From assembly GCA_017861095.1 (NCBI GenBank), contig JAGFXI010000022.1, positions 1-15,597 of the forward strand: 15,597 nucleotides of DNA, read 5' to 3'. A program made the translations under genes and the position numbers. The notes under the pieces were generated by a model that saw only the letters and a program-made list of their open reading frames with translations, ran no database searches and was not told where the DNA came from. The DNA comes from Deltaproteobacteria bacterium. GTDB taxonomy: Bacteria > Desulfobacterota > Syntrophobacteria > BM002. Positions 1-6,064 of the stretch are shown piece by piece (within the stretch, counting starts at the first letter, position 1; the number at the start of each line of letters is the position of its first letter).

Positions 1-77
1 CAAGGCGCATTTGGAGCCACCTCTTAATCCCCGGTTCCCGGAAAACCTTCCCGAATATTGCGCCTTCGCTCCACTAT

Positions 78-199
78 GGGCCGGAACACCACGAACTTAT
101 TCATGGTGCGACTATGCGACCTTGGCGGCCAGATTACCCGGTCTCGCGTTGTCAGTAGCGGTGAGGCAGCGTTTCTCACCATCCTGCTAGAAAAAGCCG
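78..199 (+). repeat. dispersed repeat, copy A (decayed)
   Basis: This stretch matches the reverse complement of 12400-12540. The best block is 78-128, where about 34 of the first 39 bases agree, including the identical 14-mer tggtgcgactatgc. A second matching block, atcctgcta at 181-189, is followed by agccg and lies in the same order as in the other copy. The middle is diverged and shorter than in copy B. No gene is supported in 1-244: the reading frames across it show no family motif and no convincing ribosome binding site. It is probably a non-coding dispersed element or a transposon remnant; its class is unknown to me. Confidence 0.6.
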
Positions 200-244
200 T
201 CCCGTTTTCGCCGTCGCCGTTCCCGTCGGAGCTGACGCTTCCAG

Positions 245-913
245 TCAACGTCTTTCTTGCCTCGCGTGGCGCGACCGGGATCCGGGAATCGCGAGGGATC
301 GAGGTTGCCAGACGTCAGGGTCGGCGACCTCGGGAGATTTCCTGGGTGCCTTGGCCGGCGGGCGCACCTGCTCGGGGGGAGGGCCGCTAATGAAGGGGGC
401 GGGAAGCTCCCTCGCGAGATAAAGCAGCTCGCCGCACCTGAGGAACTGGTGCCCGGCCTCGTGAGCACGGGCTGCATGGACGGTGAAGAGCACCGGCTTG
501 GCGTCGCGTCGGCTGCCGATGCGGAGCGCCATCTCCTCCGTGCTCGCCAGCGCCACGTAGCCTCGGCCGCCGGGCAGGAGCCCGTGCTCGAGAATGGCCT
601 GATAGGCCTGGCGCCGCGCCCCGTGGAAGAGAAAACGAGGTGGCGTCGTGACGGCGGGGCGGATGGGGGAGGGCGCCTTGGGTCGGATGTGGGCATCGTG
701 GAGGGAGAACTTCACCTGAAGAGCCGAGTAGGCCAGCTCCTGGAGGTGAGTCGGGCGCACATAGCTCCAGCCCGGCTCTTCGTGAAGAGCCCAGATGAGT
801 TCCTTGATGGGCAGTGAACCGTCTTCATCCGGAAAGAGGCCGAATTCGTCGGGCCTGTGGTAGAGGATGTAGTCGATGATCCTCGCCAGTTCCTTGAGCT
901 GATGCTTCCCCAT
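245..913 (-). CDS. kptA: divergent RNA 2'-phosphotransferase (KptA/Tpt1 family)
   Basis: Predicted 222-residue cytosolic enzyme. The family transfers a 2'-phosphate from RNA to NAD+, giving ADP-ribose 1'',2''-cyclic phosphate; the bacterial substrate is not settled. The N-terminal winged-helix-like part (about 1-80) has LARIIDYILYHRP and a GLFPDEDGSLPIKEL segment. The ADP-ribosyltransferase part (about 92-176) has FLFHGA, GLLPGGRGYVALAS, GSRRDAKPVLF, GHQFLRCGELLYL and ELPAPFI, in the family order. Two departures stand out: the usual Arg-His pair is Tyr18-His19, and the usual RAxQGHS motif is reduced to IRPK around Arg77. A basic, proline-rich tail of about 45 residues follows the domain. The start at 913 is chosen because AAGGGG lies 9 nt upstream and homology begins there; an in-frame extension to 1069 would run through the promoter. 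Transcribed divergently from the aryl operon. Confidence 0.75.
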   Translation of the reverse strand: MGKHQLKELARIIDYILYHRPDEFGLFPDEDGSLPIKELIWALHEEPGWSYVRPTHLQELAYSALQVKFSLHDAHIRPKAPSPIRPAVTTPPRFLFHGARRQAYQAILEHGLLPGGRGYVALASTEEMALRIGSRRDAKPVLFTVHAARAHEAGHQFLRCGELLYLARELPAPFISGPPPEQVRPPAKAPRKSPEVADPDVWQPRSLAIPGSRSRHARQERR

Positions 914-931
914 GGCCTTGCACCCCTTGTC

Positions 932-961
932 ACTATACCGCAAAAAGCCTTCCGTTGTCAG
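932..961 (-). promoter_or_regulatory. sigma70-type promoter of kptA
   Basis: On the minus strand, CTGACA (956-961, 5/6) is followed after 18 bp by TATAGT (932-937, 5/6). Transcription would start near 925-928, giving an untranslated leader of only about 12-15 nt that begins at the AAGGGG ribosome binding site. Inferred from consensus only. Confidence 0.6.
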
Positions 962-1030
962 CCCATGGCAGGTGACACTCAGGCCGCGAGTTTGCTGGTC
1001 AAGCCGGGGGAGATGGTGGACGTTTTTGTC

Positions 1031-1060
1031 TTGACATCCCCCCCTCGCATTTACTAGAGT
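1031..1060 (+). promoter_or_regulatory. sigma70-type promoter of the attenuated aryl operon
   Basis: A perfect TTGACA (1031-1036), an 18-bp spacer and TAGAGT (1055-1060, 4/6). The predicted start near 1067 leaves a leader of about 24 nt before the leader-peptide ATG at 1091. The same boxes and spacing, with the same flanking ac and g around TAGAGT, occur upstream of the FmdB gene on the minus strand, which supports this being the local promoter form. Confidence 0.6.
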
Positions 1061-1090
1061 GCGATCCAACGGTTATCTCAGGAAACTGAC

Positions 1091-1168
1091 ATGGCCTACC
1101 GCGACGGGCAGAACGGATCTCACTTCGGGTACTACTATTGCTACTCCAGGGGGGAGTCTGTCCACTAG
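1091..1168 (+). CDS. tyrosine-rich leader peptide (attenuator)
   Basis: 25-codon ORF with a good ribosome binding site (AGGA, 7 nt before ATG). It encodes five Tyr and one Phe, clustered as FGYYYCY at residues 12-18 (codons 1124-1144). The remaining residues are unremarkable. It ends at TAG (1166-1168), 21 nt before an intrinsic terminator. Its last codons, GAG TCT GTC CAC, form one strand of an antiterminator. This is the layout of classical ribosome-mediated attenuators such as those of trp and phe operons, where stalling at codons for the regulatory amino acid permits read-through. The Tyr run (three consecutive codons, UAC UAC UAU, then a fourth after one Cys) implies sensing of charged tRNA-Tyr. 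The peptide itself is probably not functional. It lies 136 nt upstream of the solute-binding protein gene. Confidence 0.8.
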   Translation: MAYRDGQNGSHFGYYYCYSRGESVH

Positions 1169-1208
1169 CCTGGTGTAACTGAGAGAGAAAAAGGCCGTGG
1201 GCAGACTC
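1142..1208 (+). promoter_or_regulatory. attenuator: pause hairpin and antiterminator
   Basis: Two competing structures can be drawn. Pause (1:2) hairpin: tac-t-ccagg (1142-1150) with cctgg-t-gta (1169-1177), 8 bp and one mismatch. Antiterminator (2:3): gagtctgtccac (1154-1165) pairs over its whole 12 nt with gtgggcagactc (1197-1208), with one U-G wobble. The antiterminator takes up 1197-1201, which the terminator needs, so the two are mutually exclusive. A ribosome stalled at the Tyr codons (1130-1144) would block the pause hairpin and leave 1154-1165 free; a ribosome at the stop codon would cover 1154-1165. Confidence 0.75.
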
Positions 1209-1232
1209 AGAAGCCCGCGGCCTTTCTATTTT
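1190..1232 (+). terminator. intrinsic terminator of the attenuator
   Basis: Stem aaaggccgtggg (1190-1201) pairs with cccgcggccttt (1214-1225): 12 bp with one U-G wobble, extendable by C1202-G1213. It is followed by the T-rich ctatttt. It lies between the leader peptide and the first structural gene, so it works as a conditional stop and not as the end of an operon. Confidence 0.85.
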
Positions 1233-1303
1233 GGAGGCTGCTCACCGAAGCGGCCTCTTGATTGATGGGAGTCAACGTAACCTAGCGGTCAGGAGGTGCC
1301 AAG

Positions 1304-2476
1304 ATGAGAAGGTTTGGGAAGGGCTGGGGAGGATCTGTAACATTGACTTTTTGCTTGATTCTGGTATGGTCCCTCGCTCCAAAGGCCGTCACCGCCAAGG
1401 AGCCGTACAAGGTCGGGGCCGTATTCGCGGTGACCGGCGGGGCCTCGATCCTTGGAGAGCCCGAAAAAAGGACGGCCGAGATGCTCGCCGAAGAGATCAA
1501 CAAGAAAGGCGGCATCGACGGGCACAAACTGGAGCTCGTGCTCTACGACGACGAGAGCGATGAGACGAAATGCCGAACCAGGGTCACCCGCCTTATCAAG
1601 ACCGACAAGGTCCCGGTGATCATCGGCCCGAGCACGAGCGGGAACACCATGGCGGTCATCGCCGTTTGTGACGAATCGAAGGTGCCCCTGATCTCCTGTG
1701 CCTCCAGCATCAAGATCGTGACCCCGGTCAGCGAGCGCAAGTGGATCTTCAAGGTGGCCCCGTCGGATTCGCACTCGGTGGAACGGATCTACGAGTTCCT
1801 CTTGAAGAAGGGCATCAAGAAGGTCGCCATCATGACCGTCTCCGACGGCTACGGCTCCAGCGGCCGCGAGGAGCTCCTCCGGGTGGCGCCGAACGTGGGT
1901 ATCGAGGTGGTCGCCGATGAGCGCTACGGGCCGAAGGACACGGACCTCACCGCCCAGCTCACCCGGATTCGCGGCACGGGGGCCCAGGCGGTGATCAACT
2001 GGTCGGTAGGCCCCACCCAGATCCTCGCGGTGAAGAACTGGAAAGAGCTCGGCATGACGGCGATGACCTTCGTCCAGAGCCACGGTTTCGCCAGCAAGAA
2101 GAACATCGAGCTCGCCGGCGGCGCTGCCGAGGGAGTGTTCTGTCCCCTTGGCCGCGTGAACATCCCTGACCTGCTGCCCGCAACTGATCCGCAGAAAAAG
2201 GTGATCATGGCATACAACGAGGCCTACCAGGGACGGTTCAAGGAACCTCTCTCCGCCTTCGGCGGCCATGCCTGGGACGCTCTCCAGCTTGCTGTCGAGG
2301 CCCTTGCCGCGGTAGGGCCCGATCCGGCGAAGATCAGGGATTATCTCGAGAACCGGAAGAACTTCGTCGGACAGGGCGGGGTCTTCAACTTTTCTCCCGC
2401 CGATCACTGCGGCCTCACCAAGGATTCTTTCGAGATGGTGGTGGTGAAGAACGGTACCTGGGCCCTCGCCCAGTAG
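1304..2476 (+). CDS. ABC transporter substrate-binding protein (LivJ/K type)
   Basis: Periplasmic binding protein of 390 residues, the usual size for the branched-chain amino acid/aryl-acid group (Peripla_BP_6). The N-terminus MRRFGKG plus a hydrophobic stretch ending in AVTA at about residue 31 is a Sec signal peptide, so the mature protein starts near KEPYKVG. Typical fold features are visible: KVGAVFAVTGGAS with EPEKRTAEMLAEEIN, VPVIIGPSTSG (ligand-binding loop), KVAIMTVSDGYG, and a C-terminal FGGHAWDALQLAVEA. AGGAGGT sits 7 nt before the ATG. It is the first structural gene after the attenuator and precedes cognate permease and ATPase genes. The ligand cannot be read from sequence: branched-chain amino acids, aromatic amino acids and aryl carboxylates are all known for this family. 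The PaaK and Ior neighbours and the Tyr leader favour an aromatic ligand (inference). Confidence 0.85.
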   Translation: MRRFGKGWGGSVTLTFCLILVWSLAPKAVTAKEPYKVGAVFAVTGGASILGEPEKRTAEMLAEEINKKGGIDGHKLELVLYDDESDETKCRTRVTRLIKTDKVPVIIGPSTSGNTMAVIAVCDESKVPLISCASSIKIVTPVSERKWIFKVAPSDSHSVERIYEFLLKKGIKKVAIMTVSDGYGSSGREELLRVAPNVGIEVVADERYGPKDTDLTAQLTRIRGTGAQAVINWSVGPTQILAVKNWKELGMTAMTFVQSHGFASKKNIELAGGAAEGVFCPLGRVNIPDLLPATDPQKKVIMAYNEAYQGRFKEPLSAFGGHAWDALQLAVEALAAVGPDPAKIRDYLENRKNFVGQGGVFNFSPADHCGLTKDSFEMVVVKNGTWALAQ

Positions 2477-2497
2477 GAATGACTCCCACGGGTGAAA

Positions 2498-2540
2498 GAG
2501 GGAAAGCCTCTCTGGAAAGGGGTGCCGGAGAGGCTTTCTC
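2498..2540 (+). other. intergenic hairpin after the binding-protein gene
   Basis: gaaagcctctc (2502-2512) pairs perfectly with gagaggctttc (2528-2538). It can be extended inward by three pairs (one wobble), leaving a 9-nt loop. There is no T-run after it, so full termination is not expected. In binding-protein transporter operons such hairpins often protect the upstream mRNA or reduce read-through, so that binding protein exceeds permease; this role is inferred. Confidence 0.65.
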
Positions 2541-2557
2541 ATGAGCTCAAGTCGGTT

Positions 2558-3454
2558 ATGGAAAAGCTTTCACTGGGCGGACAACTCGTGCAGTATCTCT
2601 TTACCGGAGTCACCGTGGGGAGCATCTACGGGATGGTGGCCTTGGGATTCAATATCATCTACAACGTAACCGAGATGATCAATTTCGCCCAGGGCGAGTT
2701 TGTCATGCTAGGCGGACTCATCATGGTGCTCTGCGCCAAAGTCCTGCCGCTTCCCATGGCGTTTTGTGTGACCGTAGCGGCGGTCACCGCCATCGGCGCC
2801 ATCATGGAGCGCTCCACCATCAATCCGCTCAAGAACACCACCGTTCTCACGCTCATCATCGTTACGATTGCCGTATCGATTCTCCTCAAGGGGATCGCCA
2901 TGTTTATTTGGGGCAAGGATCCCTACATGATGCAACCCTTCTCCGGCACGGAGCCTCTCCACCTCTTTGGAGCTGCGATCCAGACCCAGGCCTTCTGGGT
3001 ATTGGGGATCAGCGGGATTGTCGTGCTCCTGCTTACCCTTTTCTTCAGAAAGGCCCGGTACGGGAAGGCCATGCTCGCCTGCGCCGACAACGCTGAGGCT
3101 GCTCGTCTGGTGGGCATCAAGGTAAACCTCATGGTGCTGCTCTCCTTCGCCCTGAGCGCTGCTATCGGTGCGGCTGCCGGAGCGGTCATCACCCCCATCT
3201 CCCTCATGGAATACGATCGGGGGGCGCTCCTCGGCCTCAAGGGGTTCGGGGCCGCGGTTCTCGGCGGTCTTGGGAGCTTCTCCGGTGCAGTGGTCGCGGG
3301 GCTCCTTCTGGGAGTCGTCGAGTCTCTCTGTGCCGGTTTCGTCTCTTCAGGGTACAAGGATGCGGTTGCCCTCCTCCTGCTTCTCCTGGTTCTCTTCGTC
3401 CGCCCGAGTGGGCTCTTCGGAAACGTCGAGGCCAGCAAGATCAAAAAGTTTTGA
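2558..3454 (+). CDS. livH: ABC transporter permease, LivH family
   Basis: Inner-membrane permease subunit of 298 residues, close to the usual LivH length. The N-terminus QYLFTGVTVGSIYGMVALG followed by MINFAQGEF is the family signature. Further hydrophobic segments span the protein. The LAC-ADNAEAARLVGIKVN segment (coupling region to the ATPases) and GLKGFGAAVLGGLGS near the C-terminus are also typical. The ATG at 2558 is preferred over a GTG at 2492 because homology starts just after it and the longer form would translate the intergenic hairpin; its ribosome binding site is weak. It should pair with the LivM homologue 12 nt downstream. Confidence 0.85.
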   Translation: MEKLSLGGQLVQYLFTGVTVGSIYGMVALGFNIIYNVTEMINFAQGEFVMLGGLIMVLCAKVLPLPMAFCVTVAAVTAIGAIMERSTINPLKNTTVLTLIIVTIAVSILLKGIAMFIWGKDPYMMQPFSGTEPLHLFGAAIQTQAFWVLGISGIVVLLLTLFFRKARYGKAMLACADNAEAARLVGIKVNLMVLLSFALSAAIGAAAGAVITPISLMEYDRGALLGLKGFGAAVLGGLGSFSGAVVAGLLLGVVESLCAGFVSSGYKDAVALLLLLLVLFVRPSGLFGNVEASKIKKF

Positions 3455-3466
3455 GGACTCTCCCGT

Positions 3467-4453
3467 ATGAGCAGGGGAAATCTCATAACGCTCTCAGCCG
3501 TGGTTCTCCTCCTCATCCTCTTCCCGGTGCTCGTCGCGAACGTAGAGGCGATAAGCCACTACCTCGACGTCATGGTATTCGTCGGGATCTTCAGTCTGAT
3601 TACCATGGGACTCAGCCTGCTCATGGGGTACGCCGGCCAGATCTCGCTGGGACATGCGGCGTTTTTCGGGCTCGGCGCCTATACCTCGGGCATCCTCTGC
3701 GTGAAAGTTGCGGTCTCGCCCTGGCTCGCCATGGTGGGGGGCACGCTTGTCACCGCGGTGGTGGCATACGGCGTCGGCGTGCCCTCCCTGAAGCTCAAGG
3801 GACACTACCTTGCCATGGCCACACTCGGTTTCGGGGTCATCGTCAACATCGTATTCAATGAGGAGGTGGAGCTCACCGGGGGCCCGTCCGGTCTTTCCAA
3901 CATCCCGGGTCTGAAGCTCTTCGGCCTTCCCCTCCGAGGGGAGCTGTTGTTTTATATCCTTGTCTGGTCCATGGTCCTCCTGGTACTCATTTTCTGTCTC
4001 AATGTCATTCACTCTCGGGTCGGGCGGGCTCTCCGTTCCATCCACGACAGCGAGGTAGCCGCCGACGCCATGGGTGTGGAGACGGCGCGCTACAAGGTGA
4101 TGATCTTCGTCCTGAGCGCGGTTCTCGCCTCTCTGGCCGGGAGTCTCTACGCCCACTACGTGGGGTTCCTGAGCCCAAGCTCGTTCAATCTCTTGTTCTC
4201 CATAAGACTCGTAATGATGGTCGTGGTGGGGGGCATGCATAGCCTCTGGGGCGCCCTTCTGGGCACCTGGCTCCTCACCTTTCTGGGCAACGAATGGCTC
4301 CATGTGTTTAAGGATTTCGATATTCTCGTCTACGGTGCGATCCTTCTCTTTGTGGTCATGGCCCTTCCCGAAGGGTTGGTGAGCGTTGTTCCCCGACTCA
4401 GCCATATGTGGAGGCGGGGGAGAGAGTCGGAGGGCGGAACAGGCGGGACATGA
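3467..4453 (+). CDS. livM: ABC transporter permease, LivM family
   Basis: Second inner-membrane permease, 328 residues. It shows the LivM hallmarks LLMGYAGQISLGHAAFFGLGAY near residues 50-70 (fragment shown in parts: GYAGQISLGHAAFFGLGAY), then PSLKLKGHYLAMATLGFG, and ELTGGPSGLSNIPG. The coupling segment ALRSIHDSEVAADAMGV is followed by RLVMMVVVGGMHSLWGALLG near the C-terminus. Several strongly hydrophobic helices are evident. It starts 12 nt after livH and its TGA overlaps the ATG of the LivG homologue (ATGA), which indicates translational coupling. It forms the translocation channel with LivH. Confidence 0.87.
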   Translation: MSRGNLITLSAVVLLLILFPVLVANVEAISHYLDVMVFVGIFSLITMGLSLLMGYAGQISLGHAAFFGLGAYTSGILCVKVAVSPWLAMVGGTLVTAVVAYGVGVPSLKLKGHYLAMATLGFGVIVNIVFNEEVELTGGPSGLSNIPGLKLFGLPLRGELLFYILVWSMVLLVLIFCLNVIHSRVGRALRSIHDSEVAADAMGVETARYKVMIFVLSAVLASLAGSLYAHYVGFLSPSSFNLLFSIRLVMMVVVGGMHSLWGALLGTWLLTFLGNEWLHVFKDFDILVYGAILLFVVMALPEGLVSVVPRLSHMWRRGRESEGGTGGT

Positions 4454-5274
4454 GGGAAATGGAGCCGAGGCAGCATCAGCCCAGTGAGTTACTTCACGTT
4501 GACAGCCTGGAGAAATCCTTCGGCGGCATCCGGGCGCTGCAGGGCCTAACCTTCGGCGTCCCGGCCGGCGCAATCAAGGCCGTCATCGGTCCGAACGGAG
4601 CCGGCAAGACGACCCTGTTCAACCTCGTTACCGGAATCCTCCTCCCCACGGGGGGGATCATCTCCCTCAACGGTGAGACCATCAGCGGCCGTCGGCCCCA
4701 GGAGATTGCCCGGCTCGGTGTCTCCCGAACGTTTCAGAACGTGCTCCTCTTCGGGCGGATGACGGTCCTGGAGAATGTGATGGTGGGGCGGCATACGCGG
4801 AGTCAGGCGAGTGTGCTGAGCGCCGGCCTCCGGCTCCCGTGGATGCGGCGGGAGGAGCTAAGGATTCGGGCATGGGCCATGGAGCATCTCGAGTTCGTGG
4901 GGCTTGCCGACCGGTTCCAGGAACGTGCCGGGAATCTACCCCTGGGAGAACAGAAACTCCTGGAAGTGGCACGGGCGCTGGCGACGGAGCCGAAGATCCT
5001 TCTCCTCGACGAGCCGGCCGGGGGCCTCAATACGAGGGAGACCGAGCGCCTCGCCGAGCTTATCCGCCGCATCCGAGGGCAGGGGATCACCGTGGTGCTG
5101 GTCGAGCACGACATGAACCTCGTCATGGACGTCTCGGACGATATCGTGGTCATCAGCTTCGGACAGAAGATCGCCGAGGGCAAGCCGCGGGAGATCAAGA
5201 GGCACCCGGCGGTGATCGAGGCCTACCTGGGGGAGGAAGGGGATTACGCCAACGGGGCGGGGCAAAGAGTCTAG
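4450..5274 (+). CDS. livG: ABC transporter ATP-binding protein, LivG family
   Basis: Cytoplasmic ATPase of 274 residues. Walker A GPNGAGKT at 47-54, SRTFQNVLLFGRMTVLENV (Q-loop and the segment typical of LivG), a degenerate signature NLPLGEQKLLEVARAL near 162-177 in place of LSGGQ, as is common in LivG, Walker B ILLLDE at 183-188 followed by PAGGLN, and the H-loop His220 in VEHDMNLVMDVSD. The start at 4450 is taken because ATGA overlaps the livM stop; Met at 4459 is an alternative. It forms a heterodimeric motor with LivF. Confidence 0.87.
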   Translation: MREMEPRQHQPSELLHVDSLEKSFGGIRALQGLTFGVPAGAIKAVIGPNGAGKTTLFNLVTGILLPTGGIISLNGETISGRRPQEIARLGVSRTFQNVLLFGRMTVLENVMVGRHTRSQASVLSAGLRLPWMRREELRIRAWAMEHLEFVGLADRFQERAGNLPLGEQKLLEVARALATEPKILLLDEPAGGLNTRETERLAELIRRIRGQGITVVLVEHDMNLVMDVSDDIVVISFGQKIAEGKPREIKRHPAVIEAYLGEEGDYANGAGQRV

Positions 5275-5319
5275 CGCGCATTATGTAAGGTTGTAGTGGT
5301 CCTCTTTGCGGGTTGATCC

Positions 5320-6048
5320 ATGTTGAGACTGAAGAGCGTTCACACCTACTACGGAAAGATCCACGCGCTGAAGGGCGTATCCCTCCACGTCAACCGCGGC
5401 GAGATCGTCACCCTCATCGGCGCGAACGGAGCCGGGAAGACGACGCTGCTGAGAACCGTTTCCGGACTCACTCCCGCAGCACGCGGCAACGTGGACTACA
5501 ATGGTCAGAACATCACCCGCATGCAGGCGGAGGAGATTGTCCGGTGCGGGATCTCCCATGTGCCCGAGGGCCGGAAGCTCTTCGCCACCCTGAGTGTGCG
5601 GGATAATCTGGAGATGGGCGCCTTTGTCCGGCGTGATCGCGGTGAGGTGCGAGGGGACCTGAGAGAGTTCCGCCGGAAGTTCCCCATCCTCTCGGAGCGG
5701 TGGCACCAGATGGCGGGCACGTTGAGCGGCGGCGAGCAGCAGATCGTGGCCATTACCCGGGCCCTCATGGCCCGTCCCGAACTCCTTATCCTTGATGAGC
5801 CGTCCATGGGACTTTCGCCGGTCCTCGTCAAGGAGATCTTCAAGATCATCAGGAGGCTTCGCGAGGAAGGCACGACGATCCTCCTCATTGAACAAAACGC
5901 CCGGGCGGCCCTCCATGCCGCCGACCGCGGCTACGTCTTGGAAACAGGTCGAATCATCCTGCAGGGCACATCGCAGATGCTCCTCGAGCACAACGAGGTG
6001 AAACGGGCTTACCTGGGTAAGGGCTACCGGGAGGTGTGGGAAGAATAA
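5320..6048 (+). CDS. livF: ABC transporter ATP-binding protein, LivF family
   Basis: Second ATPase, 242 residues, the usual LivF length. Walker A GANGAGKT at 34-41, SHVPEGRKLFATLSVRDNLEMGA (LivF hallmark; first part SHVPEGRKLFATLSV), signature LSGGEQQ at 135-141, Walker B LLILDE at 155-160 followed by PSMGLSP, and LIEQNARAAL with Gln in place of the H-loop region as usual in LivF. The start at 5320 follows a 45-nt gap after livG and has only a weak ribosome binding site. With livG it completes the import system. Confidence 0.87.
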   Translation: MLRLKSVHTYYGKIHALKGVSLHVNRGEIVTLIGANGAGKTTLLRTVSGLTPAARGNVDYNGQNITRMQAEEIVRCGISHVPEGRKLFATLSVRDNLEMGAFVRRDRGEVRGDLREFRRKFPILSERWHQMAGTLSGGEQQIVAITRALMARPELLILDEPSMGLSPVLVKEIFKIIRRLREEGTTILLIEQNARAALHAADRGYVLETGRIILQGTSQMLLEHNEVKRAYLGKGYREVWEE

Positions 6049-6064
6049 AGGGGAGTACTAGACT

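Noticed and set aside
914..1069. N-terminal extension of the KptA-like gene on the minus strand to 1069
   Set aside because: The extension has no homology, crosses a good promoter (932-961) and lacks a ribosome binding site; the ATG at 913 has one.
1231..1563. Plus-strand ORF overlapping the start of the binding-protein gene
   Set aside because: It is another-frame shadow of the well-supported binding protein, with low-complexity Arg-rich translation and no motif.
1289..2542. Long minus-strand ORF opposite the binding-protein gene
   Set aside because: An antisense open frame is common opposite GC-rich genes; its His/Asp/Leu-rich translation matches no family, whereas the plus strand is clear.
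3494..4573. Long minus-strand ORF opposite livM
   Set aside because: Hydrophilic His/Glu-rich antisense shadow of a membrane-protein gene.
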